DNA of 14,062 nucleotides from NCBI GenBank assembly GCA_025058915.1, contig JANXEC010000017.1:1-14062 (forward strand), given 5' to 3'. Made by a program: the position numbers and the translations under genes. The notes under the pieces were generated by a model. It was not told the origin of the DNA and made no database searches. It worked only from the letters and a program-made list of their open reading frames with translations. This DNA comes from Microcaldota archaeon. GTDB taxonomy: Archaea; Micrarchaeota; Micrarchaeia; Anstonellales; J096. Below, piece after piece: positions 1 to 6,396 of the stretch (within the stretch, counting starts at the first letter, position 1; the number at the start of each line of letters is the position of its first letter).

Positions 1-1115
1 TCTCTTCTGAACAGCAATCCTCTATCTCTAAGTATGCTTATTATCTCTTCATTCATCTCTCTGCAGATCTTGCCTCGGAATCTCTCTCCAGCAACCTCCA
101 CATATCTACCTTGATCATCTACAAAAGAGAACGTTGGGATTCCATACTTAGCACCGACTCTGAAATCTTCCTCTCCATGACCTGGTGCAGTATGAACTAA
201 TCCAGTACCTTCATCCATAGACACGTATTCTTCAGATAGGAGTACTTTCCTATCGAACCTATAGCCTATCAGATCCTCAAATGGATGTATATATCTCAAT
301 CCCTCTAGCTCCTTTCCATCCATCTCTCTCCTTATCTTCCAATCCTTCAGGATCTTCAGCTCCAGATATCTCTTCTTAGCTACTATCAGTCTCTTCCCAT
401 CTCGCTCTATCTCTACATATCTCTCATTAGGATTCACCATCACACCGAGATTTGCAACTAGGGTCCAAGGAGTGGTAGTCCATATGAGGAGATAAGTATC
501 TCTCTCATGTGTAGGGAACATCACATATATACTTGGATCCTCTATGTTAACGTATTCTAACTCATAATTTGCAAGGGTTGTCTGGCATCTATAACAATAT
601 GGAACAACATAATCACCCTCCCTCAGCAGTCCTCTCTCCCAGGCTCTCTTCATAGTCTTCCAAGATCTCTCTATATATTCTCTAGTGAACGTTATGTATG
701 GTCTATCCCAGTCCATCCACACATGGAATCTCTTGAGCTGCTCTGTCATTATCTTTCTGTAATTCTCTGCAAACTCCCTGCATTCTCTCACAAACCTCTC
801 TATACCTATTTCAGTCTCTATTTGGGATTTGTTATCTATCCCTAGCTTCTTCTCAACCTTAACCTCTATAGGCAAACCATGTGTATCAAAACCAGGAGTA
901 TCATTCACAGAGTAACCTCTCATCCTGTAGAACCTGAGTATTGCATCTTTGATACATTTATTCCATGCTGTTCCAGGATGTATCTCACCGGTCACAAATG
1001 GCGGTCCGTCTATGAATTCAAACCTCTTGGATCCAGCGCTCTTGATCTTCTCATATATTCTGTTCTCACTCCAGAACTTCTGTACCCATCCCTCTACCTC
1101 TCTGTGATCGTACAT
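1..1115 (-). CDS. ileS: Isoleucyl-tRNA synthetase, N-terminal part (C-terminus beyond window)
   Basis: Class I aminoacyl-tRNA synthetase that charges tRNA-Ile. The first 371 codons are visible and the rest lies beyond base 1. Residues 37-53 hold the class I signature (GPPF..GEIHPGTAWNK, the HIGH-equivalent HPGT at 46-49), as in archaeal IleRS. A CxxC pair sits at 174-177 (YCYRC). The CP1 editing domain shows WTTTPWT (about 212-218) and GTGLVHTAPGHGEEDF (303-318), the region that hydrolyses mischarged Val-tRNA-Ile. I chose the ATG at 1115: the class I fold begins right after it and a TTTAAA box lies 24-29 bp upstream (1139-1144). An in-frame TTG at 1133 is less likely. The KMSKS region is not in the window. 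No frameshift is seen. ValRS is the main alternative, but the motif wording fits IleRS better. Confidence 0.95.
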   Translation of the reverse strand, partial: MYDHREVEGWVQKFWSENRIYEKIKSAGSKRFEFIDGPPFVTGEIHPGTAWNKCIKDAILRFYRMRGYSVNDTPGFDTHGLPIEVKVEKKLGIDNKSQIETEIGIERFVRECREFAENYRKIMTEQLKRFHVWMDWDRPYITFTREYIERSWKTMKRAWERGLLREGDYVVPYCYRCQTTLANYELEYVNIEDPSIYVMFPTHERDTYLLIWTTTPWTLVANLGVMVNPNERYVEIERDGKRLIVAKKRYLELKILKDWKIRREMDGKELEGLRYIHPFEDLIGYRFDRKVLLSEEYVSMDEGTGLVHTAPGHGEEDFRVGAKYGIPTFSFVDDQGRYVEVAGERFRGKICREMNEEIISILRDRGLLFRR

Positions 1116-1138
1116 GTTTACATATTCGAGCAAACAGA

Positions 1139-1144
1139 TTTAAA
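1139..1144 (-). promoter_or_regulatory. TATA box of ileS
   Basis: TTTAAA lies 24-29 bp before the ileS ATG (1115), in the 32-bp gap after the stop codon of the upstream gene (1148). No Shine-Dalgarno motif fits between box and ATG, so the transcript is probably leaderless. Confidence 0.6.
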
Positions 1145-1147
1145 TGT

Positions 1148-1801
1148 TCATCTTTTGAATACCTTGAATATCTGCGATATAAAACTCATCAATACATCAA
1201 ATCTGCTTCTGTGTCTCTCGGGTATCTTTTTAGCCTCCTCCTCAGGCAATTCTCTCTTGACAGGAGTCTGTTCAGGAGCCTCAGGAACCTTCTTAGGAGT
1301 ACTATTGAGTATTCTCTCTATTAACTCCTCTTTCTCTCTATCTTCAATTATGCTCTCTAGCTTAGTATCCCTTTCATCGACTTGAATACTCTTCTGCTCC
1401 TCCTCTTCCTCAATCAACTCCTCAGGAGATTCTACTCTTGTAGCCACATCTGTATCTAATTCTACCTCTCTCTCTTCGATCTGCTCCTCTCTCTTAACTA
1501 TTTCCTCCCCAAGGATATCTGAGAACAGTGTTTTCTTCTCCTTCAGATCAACTATCTCTAATTTATCATCCTGTTTCACTAGAGCTTTGTGTTCAATCAC
1601 CTCTCCACCTCTGATCTCTCCTCTGACCTCTAGTATTTTAGTCTCCTTTATATCCTCTGAAGATCTCTTTGGTTCAGGAGATTTTTCATCTGATCTCAAA
1701 ATTCTGCGGATCTCAAGTGCTCTCTCTCTAACACTCTGATCTCCATCTATCCATCTTCTGTACAATCTTATAAGTTCCAGCTTGAGTTCCAGTCTATTCA
1801 T
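1148..1801 (-). CDS. Unknown highly charged protein with amphipathic C-terminus
   Basis: A 217-residue protein I do not recognise. The first 35 residues look like an ordered helical segment (MNRLELKLELIRLYRRW...). Residues about 36-190 are dominated by Glu, Lys and Arg, with an acidic run (EEEEEQ) and PE/PK/TP stretches, so this part is probably disordered or coiled coil. The last 17 residues (FDVLMSFISQIFKVFKR) form a likely amphipathic helix that could bind a membrane or a partner. It is second in an operon: its ATG overlaps the last 8 bases of the preceding gene (1794-2348). An AGGTGA Shine-Dalgarno motif at 1807-1812 selects ATG 1801 over the in-frame GTG at 1810, which falls inside the motif. 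Nearness to a clamp-loader gene hints at, but does not prove, a DNA-related role. Confidence 0.8.
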   Translation of the reverse strand: MNRLELKLELIRLYRRWIDGDQSVRERALEIRRILRSDEKSPEPKRSSEDIKETKILEVRGEIRGGEVIEHKALVKQDDKLEIVDLKEKKTLFSDILGEEIVKREEQIEEREVELDTDVATRVESPEELIEEEEEQKSIQVDERDTKLESIIEDREKEELIERILNSTPKKVPEAPEQTPVKRELPEEEAKKIPERHRSRFDVLMSFISQIFKVFKR

Positions 1802-2348
1802 ACATTTCACCTATCTTCTTAAGTCTGTTCTTGTCTAATGCTAATAGGAACATCTTCGTGAATTCCCTATCTATCTCTTTCATAGACTCTATGTGCTCAG
1901 CCGTTCTTCTAGTATCATCAAAATCTATAACTATTAGAATTGAGTAATAGAACCTTCTATCTCGGGTCTTCCAATAATCCAAAATTTCCAATAGCTGTGT
2001 AGATTCTAACTTCTTCAGATCCTCTCTGATATTAAAAAGATTATTGAATTGCTTAGATGAGTATATGGTTTCCACCATTCTGAACAATTCCTCGTACAAT
2101 CTCTCAGGTAGCTCCCCTTCATTTAGAAATTTCACAACCTCTCTACAGATAAATACAGTAGGGTCATCTCTGATCTTCTGTATTGCCTCTTTGTTAATAG
2201 AAACCTTATCAAAGAACATCTTCCTTAATCTATTGAGCTGTATAATATCATCTCTTGACAACTGTCTATGGAGATGAGGATAGTGAGATTCGTGTAAAAT
2301 AGCTGAGATGTATTTAATAATTCTCCTCAACTCCTTGGTGGAATCCAT
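1794..2348 (-). CDS. Unknown helical protein next to the clamp loader
   Basis: A 184-residue, mostly alpha-helical, charged protein that I cannot assign. It has no membrane segment, no cysteine pair and no nucleotide-binding loop. A central hydrophobic patch (YYSILIVIDF, about 134-143) may form a strand in a small domain. ATG 2348 is preceded by TTTAAA at 2372-2377 (24-29 bp upstream), inside the end of the RFC-like gene, so it seems to have its own promoter. Its last 8 bases overlap the next gene, giving a two-gene operon. A diverged replication factor such as a GINS-like subunit is conceivable from position and helical character, but no GINS motif is visible and I do not claim it. Confidence 0.75.
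   Translation of the reverse strand: MDSTKELRRIIKYISAILHESHYPHLHRQLSRDDIIQLNRLRKMFFDKVSINKEAIQKIRDDPTVFICREVVKFLNEGELPERLYEELFRMVETIYSSKQFNNLFNIREDLKKLESTQLLEILDYWKTRDRRFYYSILIVIDFDDTRRTAEHIESMKEIDREFTKMFLLALDKNRLKKIGEMYE
1807..1812 (-). promoter_or_regulatory. Shine-Dalgarno motif for the 1148-1801 gene
   Basis: On the minus strand this reads AGGTGA, matching the anti-Shine-Dalgarno consensus GGAGGTGATC, with 5 bases before ATG 1801. It decides the start codon and supports co-transcription with the upstream gene, whose 3' end it lies in. Confidence 0.7.
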
Positions 2349-2356
2349 GATTTTAT

Positions 2357-3382
2357 TTAGAGAAATATGTTTTTAAAGAGATAAGAATACCTAAGAAACT
2401 TCTTTCTGCTCATATGGAGATGTGCTACCTCCAAATCCATCTTTGTCGTTCTAAGCTTGGGTAGCATGATCCTTGATTTGTTATCTGAGTTCTTAAGAAT
2501 CGAGATCGATGCTATGAATCGAATCACATATGGAAACAAATTCCACTTTCTAGATGTTGTTACTCTATAATACCAAAGATCGGCTAGAGACAGATATTGA
2601 TATGCATCCTTTAGATATTCATCATATCTGATCTGAAGATTGTTCTCTATTGCATACATGAGGTATTTATACTCATCTATGTTCAGGTTCTCCTCTAAAT
2701 ATCTCCTGGTATCAGACATCCTAGGCTTTGTGGAGAGTATATAGTTTAGAATCTGAAAGATGTTTGTGTATTTTGCTCTGTTGATTGCTGCTCTGACCTC
2801 AAGATCGTTCAGAGCAGCCCTAATGTCTGGATAGTTATAATCTGAGATAACCTGAATATCATCCTCAGAAACATCTATTCCTTCCTTCTTGATTACGCTC
2901 TTGATTATGTTTAGGTATGTTGCTCTAGACACCTTAAGCTCCACTCCTAAGATTTCACCTCTATTTATCTTATCCCTGATATTCCTGAGTCTCTGGTCCC
3001 ATATATCGTTTGCTGTGATAATAACAGGAATTCCTGATTGAAGTATTCGTTCTAAGTCTAATCTCGCTGTATCTAGAATTGATTCCAGATCATCTATCAA
3101 TATCATAGTTCTCCTACCGAATAGATCATTTCTCCCTATCTCCTCGAGTCTAAACTCTGATATATTATATGCATTTATTTCGATAAGATTAAGATTGTAT
3201 GTTCTTGCTAATGCATATGCTAGAGATGTCTTGCCAGTACCTGGTCCTCCATATATGAGAATTGGTGTTCTTGCACCTCTATCCATCCAATCTCGAATGA
3301 ATCTCTCTAGCTCTCTATCTCTCTCTTTGAAATGTCTGAAATATTCATCTAGAGTTTTTGGCGAATGTCTATGAACATACAT
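2357..3382 (-). CDS. Replication factor C large subunit-like AAA+ ATPase (short)
   Basis: Probable large subunit of the clamp loader that opens PCNA at primer ends. In order it shows Walker A GGPGTGKT (45-52), Walker B MILIDDLE (93-100), sensor 1 ITANDIWDQRLRNIRDK (122-138, wording typical of archaeal RfcL) and a sensor 2 region PDIRAALNDLE (185-195). At 341 residues it is shorter than the usual 400-500, and the lost part is the C-terminal collar and tail. The usual Walker B Asp-Glu is Asp-Asp (97-98), so the catalytic Glu position is conservatively changed. I see no clear PCNA-binding PIP box at the C-terminus. It is divergent from the gene at 3436, and both appear to use the TTTAAA at 3404-3409. 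A Cdc6/Orc or small RFC subunit is less likely given the sensor 1 wording. Confidence 0.85.
   Translation of the reverse strand: MYVHRHSPKTLDEYFRHFKERDRELERFIRDWMDRGARTPILIYGGPGTGKTSLAYALARTYNLNLIEINAYNISEFRLEEIGRNDLFGRRTMILIDDLESILDTARLDLERILQSGIPVIITANDIWDQRLRNIRDKINRGEILGVELKVSRATYLNIIKSVIKKEGIDVSEDDIQVISDYNYPDIRAALNDLEVRAAINRAKYTNIFQILNYILSTKPRMSDTRRYLEENLNIDEYKYLMYAIENNLQIRYDEYLKDAYQYLSLADLWYYRVTTSRKWNLFPYVIRFIASISILKNSDNKSRIMLPKLRTTKMDLEVAHLHMSRKKFLRYSYLFKNIFL
2372..2377 (-). promoter_or_regulatory. TATA box inside the RFC-like gene, for the 1794-2348 operon
   Basis: TTTAAA is 24-29 bp before ATG 2348 and falls within the last codons (Leu-Phe-Lys-Asn) of the upstream RFC-like gene. The gap between the two genes is only 8 bp, so the promoter has to be embedded in coding sequence. 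Confidence 0.55.
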
Positions 3383-3403
3383 GATAGTGTCTCATACATT
3401 TTA

Positions 3404-3409
3404 TTTAAA
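3404..3409. promoter_or_regulatory. Shared palindromic TATA box, divergent pair 3382(-)/3436(+)
   Basis: The only TATA-like hexamer in the 53-bp gap is TTTAAA, a perfect palindrome. It lies 22-27 bp before the minus-strand ATG and 27-32 bp before the plus-strand ATG, so it is suitably placed for leaderless initiation in both directions. Confidence 0.6.
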
Positions 3410-3435
3410 AACCTTTCTAGGTGTTATGATAGTAT

Positions 3436-3822
3436 ATGGAGATAACTTATATCTCCGGCGATAGACAGATCAAAAGTTCAGATCTGAACGAGATATGTGA
3501 CATTCTTTCCAGAGAATTAATATCTATTCTGAATGAGATCACCAGTAAAACTAAAGTAAGTAAGATATACCTGAATTCAAAATACGGATACATAATAAAG
3601 AATACATACAAACAGGAGGGCAGGAGGATTTTGATAAAGAATTCAAAAAACATTATTTTCCTCAAGAACCTACCCAAAGACACACGCGATGTGAGATATC
3701 TACTACATTTCTATACCTCATCTCTGGATAGGTTGTATAGAATGTGTAATAAGAAAAATACTATACTGAGTACAAATGAATTAGTCTCTGTGTTTCCTGA
3801 TCTGAAACACAGAAGACGTTAA
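3436..3822 (+). CDS. Unknown small basic protein
   Basis: A 128-residue basic protein with no match I recognise. The N-terminal 40 residues look helical (SDLNEICDILSRELISILNE). Residues 42-80 look like short strands with many Lys and Tyr, and the protein ends in KHRRR. A net positive charge without cysteine pairs or membrane segments suggests nucleic-acid or ribosome contact, but that is inference. ATG 3436 is placed 27 bp after the shared TTTAAA box. The stop codon shares the palindrome TTAA (3819-3822) with the stop codon of the convergent gene. An overlapping reading frame on the other strand (3447-3683) has no promoter of its own and I treat it as spurious. Confidence 0.7.
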   Translation: MEITYISGDRQIKSSDLNEICDILSRELISILNEITSKTKVSKIYLNSKYGYIIKNTYKQEGRRILIKNSKNIIFLKNLPKDTRDVRYLLHFYTSSLDRLYRMCNKKNTILSTNELVSVFPDLKHRRR

Positions 3823-4094
3823 TCAATCTCTATTTTCCTAGATTTTAGATACGATTCAATCTTGTAGTATTCTCCCCTCTCATATATCTTCAGAGACTTC
3901 TCTACAGAATCATATACTAGAGCAGGATCTGGTAATCTACTCTCTGAGATGTTAATATATATGTATCTAAACCTAAACGCCCAATCAAATTCATCAACAA
4001 ATGGATTATCAATTATCATCATAATTCTTCTCTCCTCCATAATCTTTCTATCACAATATTCGACAATCTTGCTGATCTGCTCCTTAAGATCCAT
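3819..4094 (-). CDS. Unknown 91-residue protein
   Basis: A small acidic protein of 91 residues that I cannot assign. It begins with a helix (MDLKEQISKIVEYCDRKIMEE), followed by likely strands (RRIMMIIDN; FRYIYINIS) and a C-terminal helix. ATG 4094 has TTTAAA at 4119-4124, 25-30 bp upstream, and no Shine-Dalgarno motif, so it is probably leaderless. The stop codon overlaps that of the convergent gene 3436-3822 by four bases. It is divergent from the tRNA-Arg gene, with the two promoters interleaved in 37 bp. A plus-strand frame over the same bases (3949-4146) runs into the tRNA and is rejected. Confidence 0.65.
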   Translation of the reverse strand: MDLKEQISKIVEYCDRKIMEERRIMMIIDNPFVDEFDWAFRFRYIYINISESRLPDPALVYDSVEKSLKIYERGEYYKIESYLKSRKIEID

Positions 4095-4097
4095 AGT

Positions 4098-4105
4098 TTT
4101 ATATA
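4098..4105 (+). promoter_or_regulatory. TATA box of tRNA-Arg
   Basis: TTTATATA lies 27-34 bp before the first base of the mature tRNA (4132). That spacing would start transcription at or within a few bases of the mature 5' end. It sits only 4 bp from the ATG of the divergent gene (4094), closer in than that gene's own TATA box, so the two promoters cross. Confidence 0.55.
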
Positions 4106-4118
4106 CAATTACAGAAAA

Positions 4119-4125
4119 TTTAAAA
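4119..4125 (-). promoter_or_regulatory. TATA box of the 3819-4094 gene
   Basis: Reads TTTTAAA on the minus strand; the TTTAAA core is 25-30 bp before ATG 4094. It lies just upstream of the tRNA (7-13 bp), which is too close to serve the tRNA itself. Confidence 0.55.
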
Positions 4126-4131
4126 GATGTG

Positions 4132-4205
4132 GCCTCTGTAGTCTAACCTGGATAGGACGTGGGCTTGCGGAGCCCAAGGTTCGGGTTCAAATCCCGACAG
4201 AGGCG
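4132..4205 (+). tRNA. tRNA-Arg (anticodon GCG)
   Basis: A complete 74-base cloverleaf. The acceptor stem is GCCTCTG/CAGAGGC (4132-4138 with 4198-4204). The D stem is GTCT/GGAC, the last pair being T-G, and its loop carries G18-G19-A20. The anticodon stem is TGGGC/GCCCA with loop TTGCGGA, giving anticodon GCG for CGC/CGU. The T arm is TCGGG-TTCAAAT-CCCGA and the discriminator base is G73 (4205). A20, C35 and G36 are arginine identity elements. There is no intron and CCA is not encoded. The last base abuts the stop codon of the convergent gene at 4206. The TATA box at 4098-4105 implies a transcript with little or no 5' leader. CGN codons are rare in the surrounding genes, so this tRNA serves minor codons. 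Confidence 0.95.
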
Positions 4206-4667
4206 TTAATACATCCTCCTGAACACATGATGGGGTTTTCCTGTATCTATACTAGCCACTAATCTATCAAGCCGACTTGGATCAGATGAGAGGTATTCAA
4301 CATGGGCTAGAAATCTAGGTATATTCCACCTCTTTCCATAATTGATGTAGAACCCATACATCAACATACCCATATCCTTACCAAATACCTCTAGGAAAAA
4401 ATCCACCTCCTTCTCATACCTACTCAACCTATCCCTATAAACCTCTGCAATCTCTTCTACTCTAGGATCTGATATAACTAAATTCATGTTAAACAACATC
4501 CCTGTTATTAGAGCTGATTGATACAGAATGCTAGATCTATTAGTCCCGCTCAGATAACTCATATCTCTCAGAGATCTTAGCAATGGAGCAACCATATCTA
4601 CCTCAAGTATCAGTGTAAGTAACTCCTTGGCAGTTTTGTCATCAATCTCCTTGTTATGATCTGTCAT
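4206..4667 (-). CDS. Unknown soluble protein in operon with a membrane protein
   Basis: A 153-residue protein without recognisable motifs, predicted mostly helical. The N-terminal half is amphipathic (TAKELLTLILEVDMVAPLLRSLRDM). A Gly/Met/Tyr-rich stretch (GMLMYGFYINYG, about 99-110) follows, and the end is basic (HHVFRRMY). Its ATG overlaps the stop codon of the upstream membrane-protein gene (ATGA, 4664-4667) and is preceded by a GAGGG Shine-Dalgarno motif (4675-4679), so the two genes are translationally coupled and probably act together. The stop codon directly abuts the tRNA-Arg gene with no spacer. Confidence 0.75.
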   Translation of the reverse strand: MTDHNKEIDDKTAKELLTLILEVDMVAPLLRSLRDMSYLSGTNRSSILYQSALITGMLFNMNLVISDPRVEEIAEVYRDRLSRYEKEVDFFLEVFGKDMGMLMYGFYINYGKRWNIPRFLAHVEYLSSDPSRLDRLVASIDTGKPHHVFRRMY

Positions 4668-5341
4668 GATCTATCCCTCATAGTATTACCTACAACATAT
4701 ACATGCAGAACAGGTGTCCAGAATATTACTATGAGATTCAGCAATGGTATGGTTTGGATCAGAACTGCTAGCATGTATGGAAAATACATGATAGACATTC
4801 TGAATAGATTTGTTAGAGATAGCTTGATTCCTTCCACTATAGATTCCACAAGTTTCTTCTGAAGAACAATGTAAAGGAAGTACGGATAGTAGAAAATATA
4901 TTCTGATATTGCCATACCGATCAGAAAGTTTAAGGCTACAAGAGCTATCGTTAATATATCAAAATTCAAGAATTGATATGACAATATTGAAGGTATCATA
5001 AATAGGATGAGGAATAGACTTTTGATTATCGTAATCGGCAGTGCCTGCAGAGACCCAACAATCAATTTCTCTGTGAGTCTATTGAATGACTTCCTATTCT
5101 GCTTTATAACATTCCAAAATAGATCGATCTGCGAGAACAAATATCCCGGGAAGAACACATAAAACCCTAAAAATACGAGATAGATTATATCTATATATAT
5201 CTTGTACATCGAATACATGATCACTCCTGCTCCTAACGTTGCAAATATCGTTACATAGAAGAGGAATGTAGAGTATATTATAGTTATGAGTGATGTTGTT
5301 ATATGTTTATTTGCAATCTCCATGGCTTTCGATAGATTCAT
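4664..5341 (-). CDS. Polytopic membrane protein, about six transmembrane segments
   Basis: A 225-residue integral membrane protein rich in Ile, Leu, Phe and Tyr. Likely membrane spans are about 17-42, 50-72, 93-118, 126-148, 150-165 and 182-215. The hydrophilic loops at about 72-92 (QIDLFWNVIKQNRKSFNRL) and 166-180 (KKLVESIVEGIKLSL) carry the charge. There is no cleavable signal peptide and no transporter signature I recognise, so the substrate is unknown. The tail (NTMRDRS) is charged. It is the first gene of an operon with the 4206-4667 gene. ATG 5341 is 23 bp from the shared TTTAAA at 5364-5369. Confidence 0.8.
   Translation of the reverse strand: MNLSKAMEIANKHITTSLITIIYSTFLFYVTIFATLGAGVIMYSMYKIYIDIIYLVFLGFYVFFPGYLFSQIDLFWNVIKQNRKSFNRLTEKLIVGSLQALPITIIKSLFLILFMIPSILSYQFLNFDILTIALVALNFLIGMAISEYIFYYPYFLYIVLQKKLVESIVEGIKLSLTNLFRMSIMYFPYMLAVLIQTIPLLNLIVIFWTPVLHVYVVGNTMRDRS
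4675..4679 (-). promoter_or_regulatory. Shine-Dalgarno motif for the 4206-4667 gene
   Basis: Reads GAGGG on the minus strand, 7 bases before ATG 4667 and inside the end of the membrane-protein gene. It marks this gene as operon-internal, in contrast to the leaderless first genes. Confidence 0.5.
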
Positions 5342-5363
5342 GATCTTTATATGATGTAATGTA

Positions 5364-5369
5364 TTTAAA
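5364..5369. promoter_or_regulatory. Shared palindromic TATA box, divergent pair 5341(-)/5391(+)
   Basis: One TTTAAA near the centre of the 49-bp gap lies 23-28 bp before the minus ATG and 22-27 bp before the plus ATG. No second TATA-like hexamer is present, so both leaderless genes appear to depend on the same site. Confidence 0.6.
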
Positions 5370-5390
5370 ATCAGATCTGTATAGAATATT

Positions 5391-5702
5391 ATGCTCTACA
5401 GAATACCACTAGATAGAGACGGATTGATAACAAAAGTTACATACATATCAGACAGGAACACTCTGAGCTGTGCAGATCATGGGGATATGAATGTGGTTAC
5501 AACAGTAGAATACAGAGGCAAGAAAATATACTGGTTTAGATGTATATTCTGTAATGTCGGGGCAGGGTATGATGGCGATCCAACAACCAATCCTACCAAA
5601 GAGGAGATACTATCCTTGGGAGATCCCAAGGATTACATAAATGCTAAAGATGTCCCTGAGCCCCTCTGGTTCTATGTTGAGGATTTGAAGAGAAGAGTCT
5701 AG
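5391..5702 (+). CDS. Small putative zinc-binding protein
   Basis: A 103-residue protein with a possible zinc site formed by C27-x-x-H30 and C51-x-x-C54, the second pair following an aromatic strand (KIYWFRCIFC). The arrangement suggests a zinc ribbon or treble-clef knuckle. The C-terminal half is acidic with no further motif. The family is not recognised, and a role in RNA or protein binding is only a guess from the zinc site. It starts 22 bp after the shared TTTAAA. Its last 59 bases overlap the end of the convergent PP-loop gene (5644-6381). The C-terminal stretch WFYVEDLKRRV reads as normal protein, so both frames in the overlap look used. Confidence 0.7.
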   Translation: MLYRIPLDRDGLITKVTYISDRNTLSCADHGDMNVVTTVEYRGKKIYWFRCIFCNVGAGYDGDPTTNPTKEEILSLGDPKDYINAKDVPEPLWFYVEDLKRRV

Positions 5703-6381
5703 AGACTATTCTATTTATTCTACTACCATATTGCAGTGCCTGTTTAGGTCTGTTCAGTATGTATTCAGGTAAAATATCCAAACATGCCTGCCTGAGAACC
5801 CATTTCTTTCTGTCTCTATCTCTCAGTAATTCCTCTTCAGAGTAGTTATTCATAACATACTCAAATAATTCTCTATCGTAGATAGGGAATAGGGCCTCTT
5901 TGTTGTATTCACTAGCAATCAATCCGATATATTTTATTTCCATATCTCCCAATCGATTGAATTCATCTCTTAACAGGCTCTTCAAATCATTAGATCTATA
6001 ATGCCTGTCATATCCTGCAAATATCTCTTCACTACCACTGCCGAACATAATATATTTCTCCTGTACTTTGCTGACCACTAATTCTATACCAGCGATTACC
6101 TCTGCCTTTACTCTATCTATTTTTCCAGACCATCTCATAAATATCTCGATTAGATCTCCACTCACCTCTACTAGCTCAAATCCCATTTCCCTGGCAAATC
6201 TTCTACTATACTCCAGATCTCTGGATCTGGTATCTAGAGATAGTGTATAGAGCCTCACTCGATTGTTCTTCATTCTCGCTAGCACAGCCAACAGAGAACT
6301 GTCTAGACCTCCTGAGAAGGAGATTGCCAGATCCTTCCCCTCTGGAATGTTCTTGAATATTATATTTAAAATAGTATTCAT
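5644..6381 (-). CDS. Asparagine-synthetase-like PP-loop ATPase, stand-alone synthetase domain
   Basis: Adenylating PP-loop enzyme resembling the C-terminal synthetase domain of AsnB. It shows the ATP-binding loop SGGLDSS (23-29), the second AsnB motif GSGSEEIFAGYDRH (114-127), a PIYDRELFEYVMN segment and a C-terminal KWVLRQA...LPEYILNRPKQAL that matches the AsnB end. The N-terminal glutaminase (Ntn hydrolase) domain is missing: the protein starts directly before the PP-loop and has 245 residues, against 500 or more for AsnB. It would need free ammonia, a separate glutaminase, or a different acceptor. The last 18-20 residues, which overlap the convergent gene by 59 bp, look unlike the family. 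ATG 6381 is supported by the minus-strand TATA at 6404-6411. Confidence 0.85.
   Translation of the reverse strand: MNTILNIIFKNIPEGKDLAISFSGGLDSSLLAVLARMKNNRVRLYTLSLDTRSRDLEYSRRFAREMGFELVEVSGDLIEIFMRWSGKIDRVKAEVIAGIELVVSKVQEKYIMFGSGSEEIFAGYDRHYRSNDLKSLLRDEFNRLGDMEIKYIGLIASEYNKEALFPIYDRELFEYVMNNYSEEELLRDRDRKKWVLRQACLDILPEYILNRPKQALQYGSRINRIVSRLFSSNPQHRTRGAQGHL
6365..6370 (+). promoter_or_regulatory. TATA box of tatD, inside the divergent PP-loop gene
   Basis: TTTAAA lies 27-32 bp before ATG 6397. It falls within codons 4-6 of the minus-strand PP-loop gene, because the gap between the two ATGs is only 15 bp. Confidence 0.55.
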
Positions 6382-6396
6382 GTATTCTTTATATAC

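Noticed and set aside
879..1385. Long plus-strand frame across the ileS start and the 1148-1801 gene
   Set aside because: It is antisense to two better-supported genes, has a composition reflecting their reverse complement (Ser/Leu-rich) and has no TATA box or Shine-Dalgarno motif.
1808..1810. GTG 1810 as start of the 1148 gene
   Set aside because: It lies inside the AGGTGA Shine-Dalgarno motif that is properly spaced for ATG 1801.
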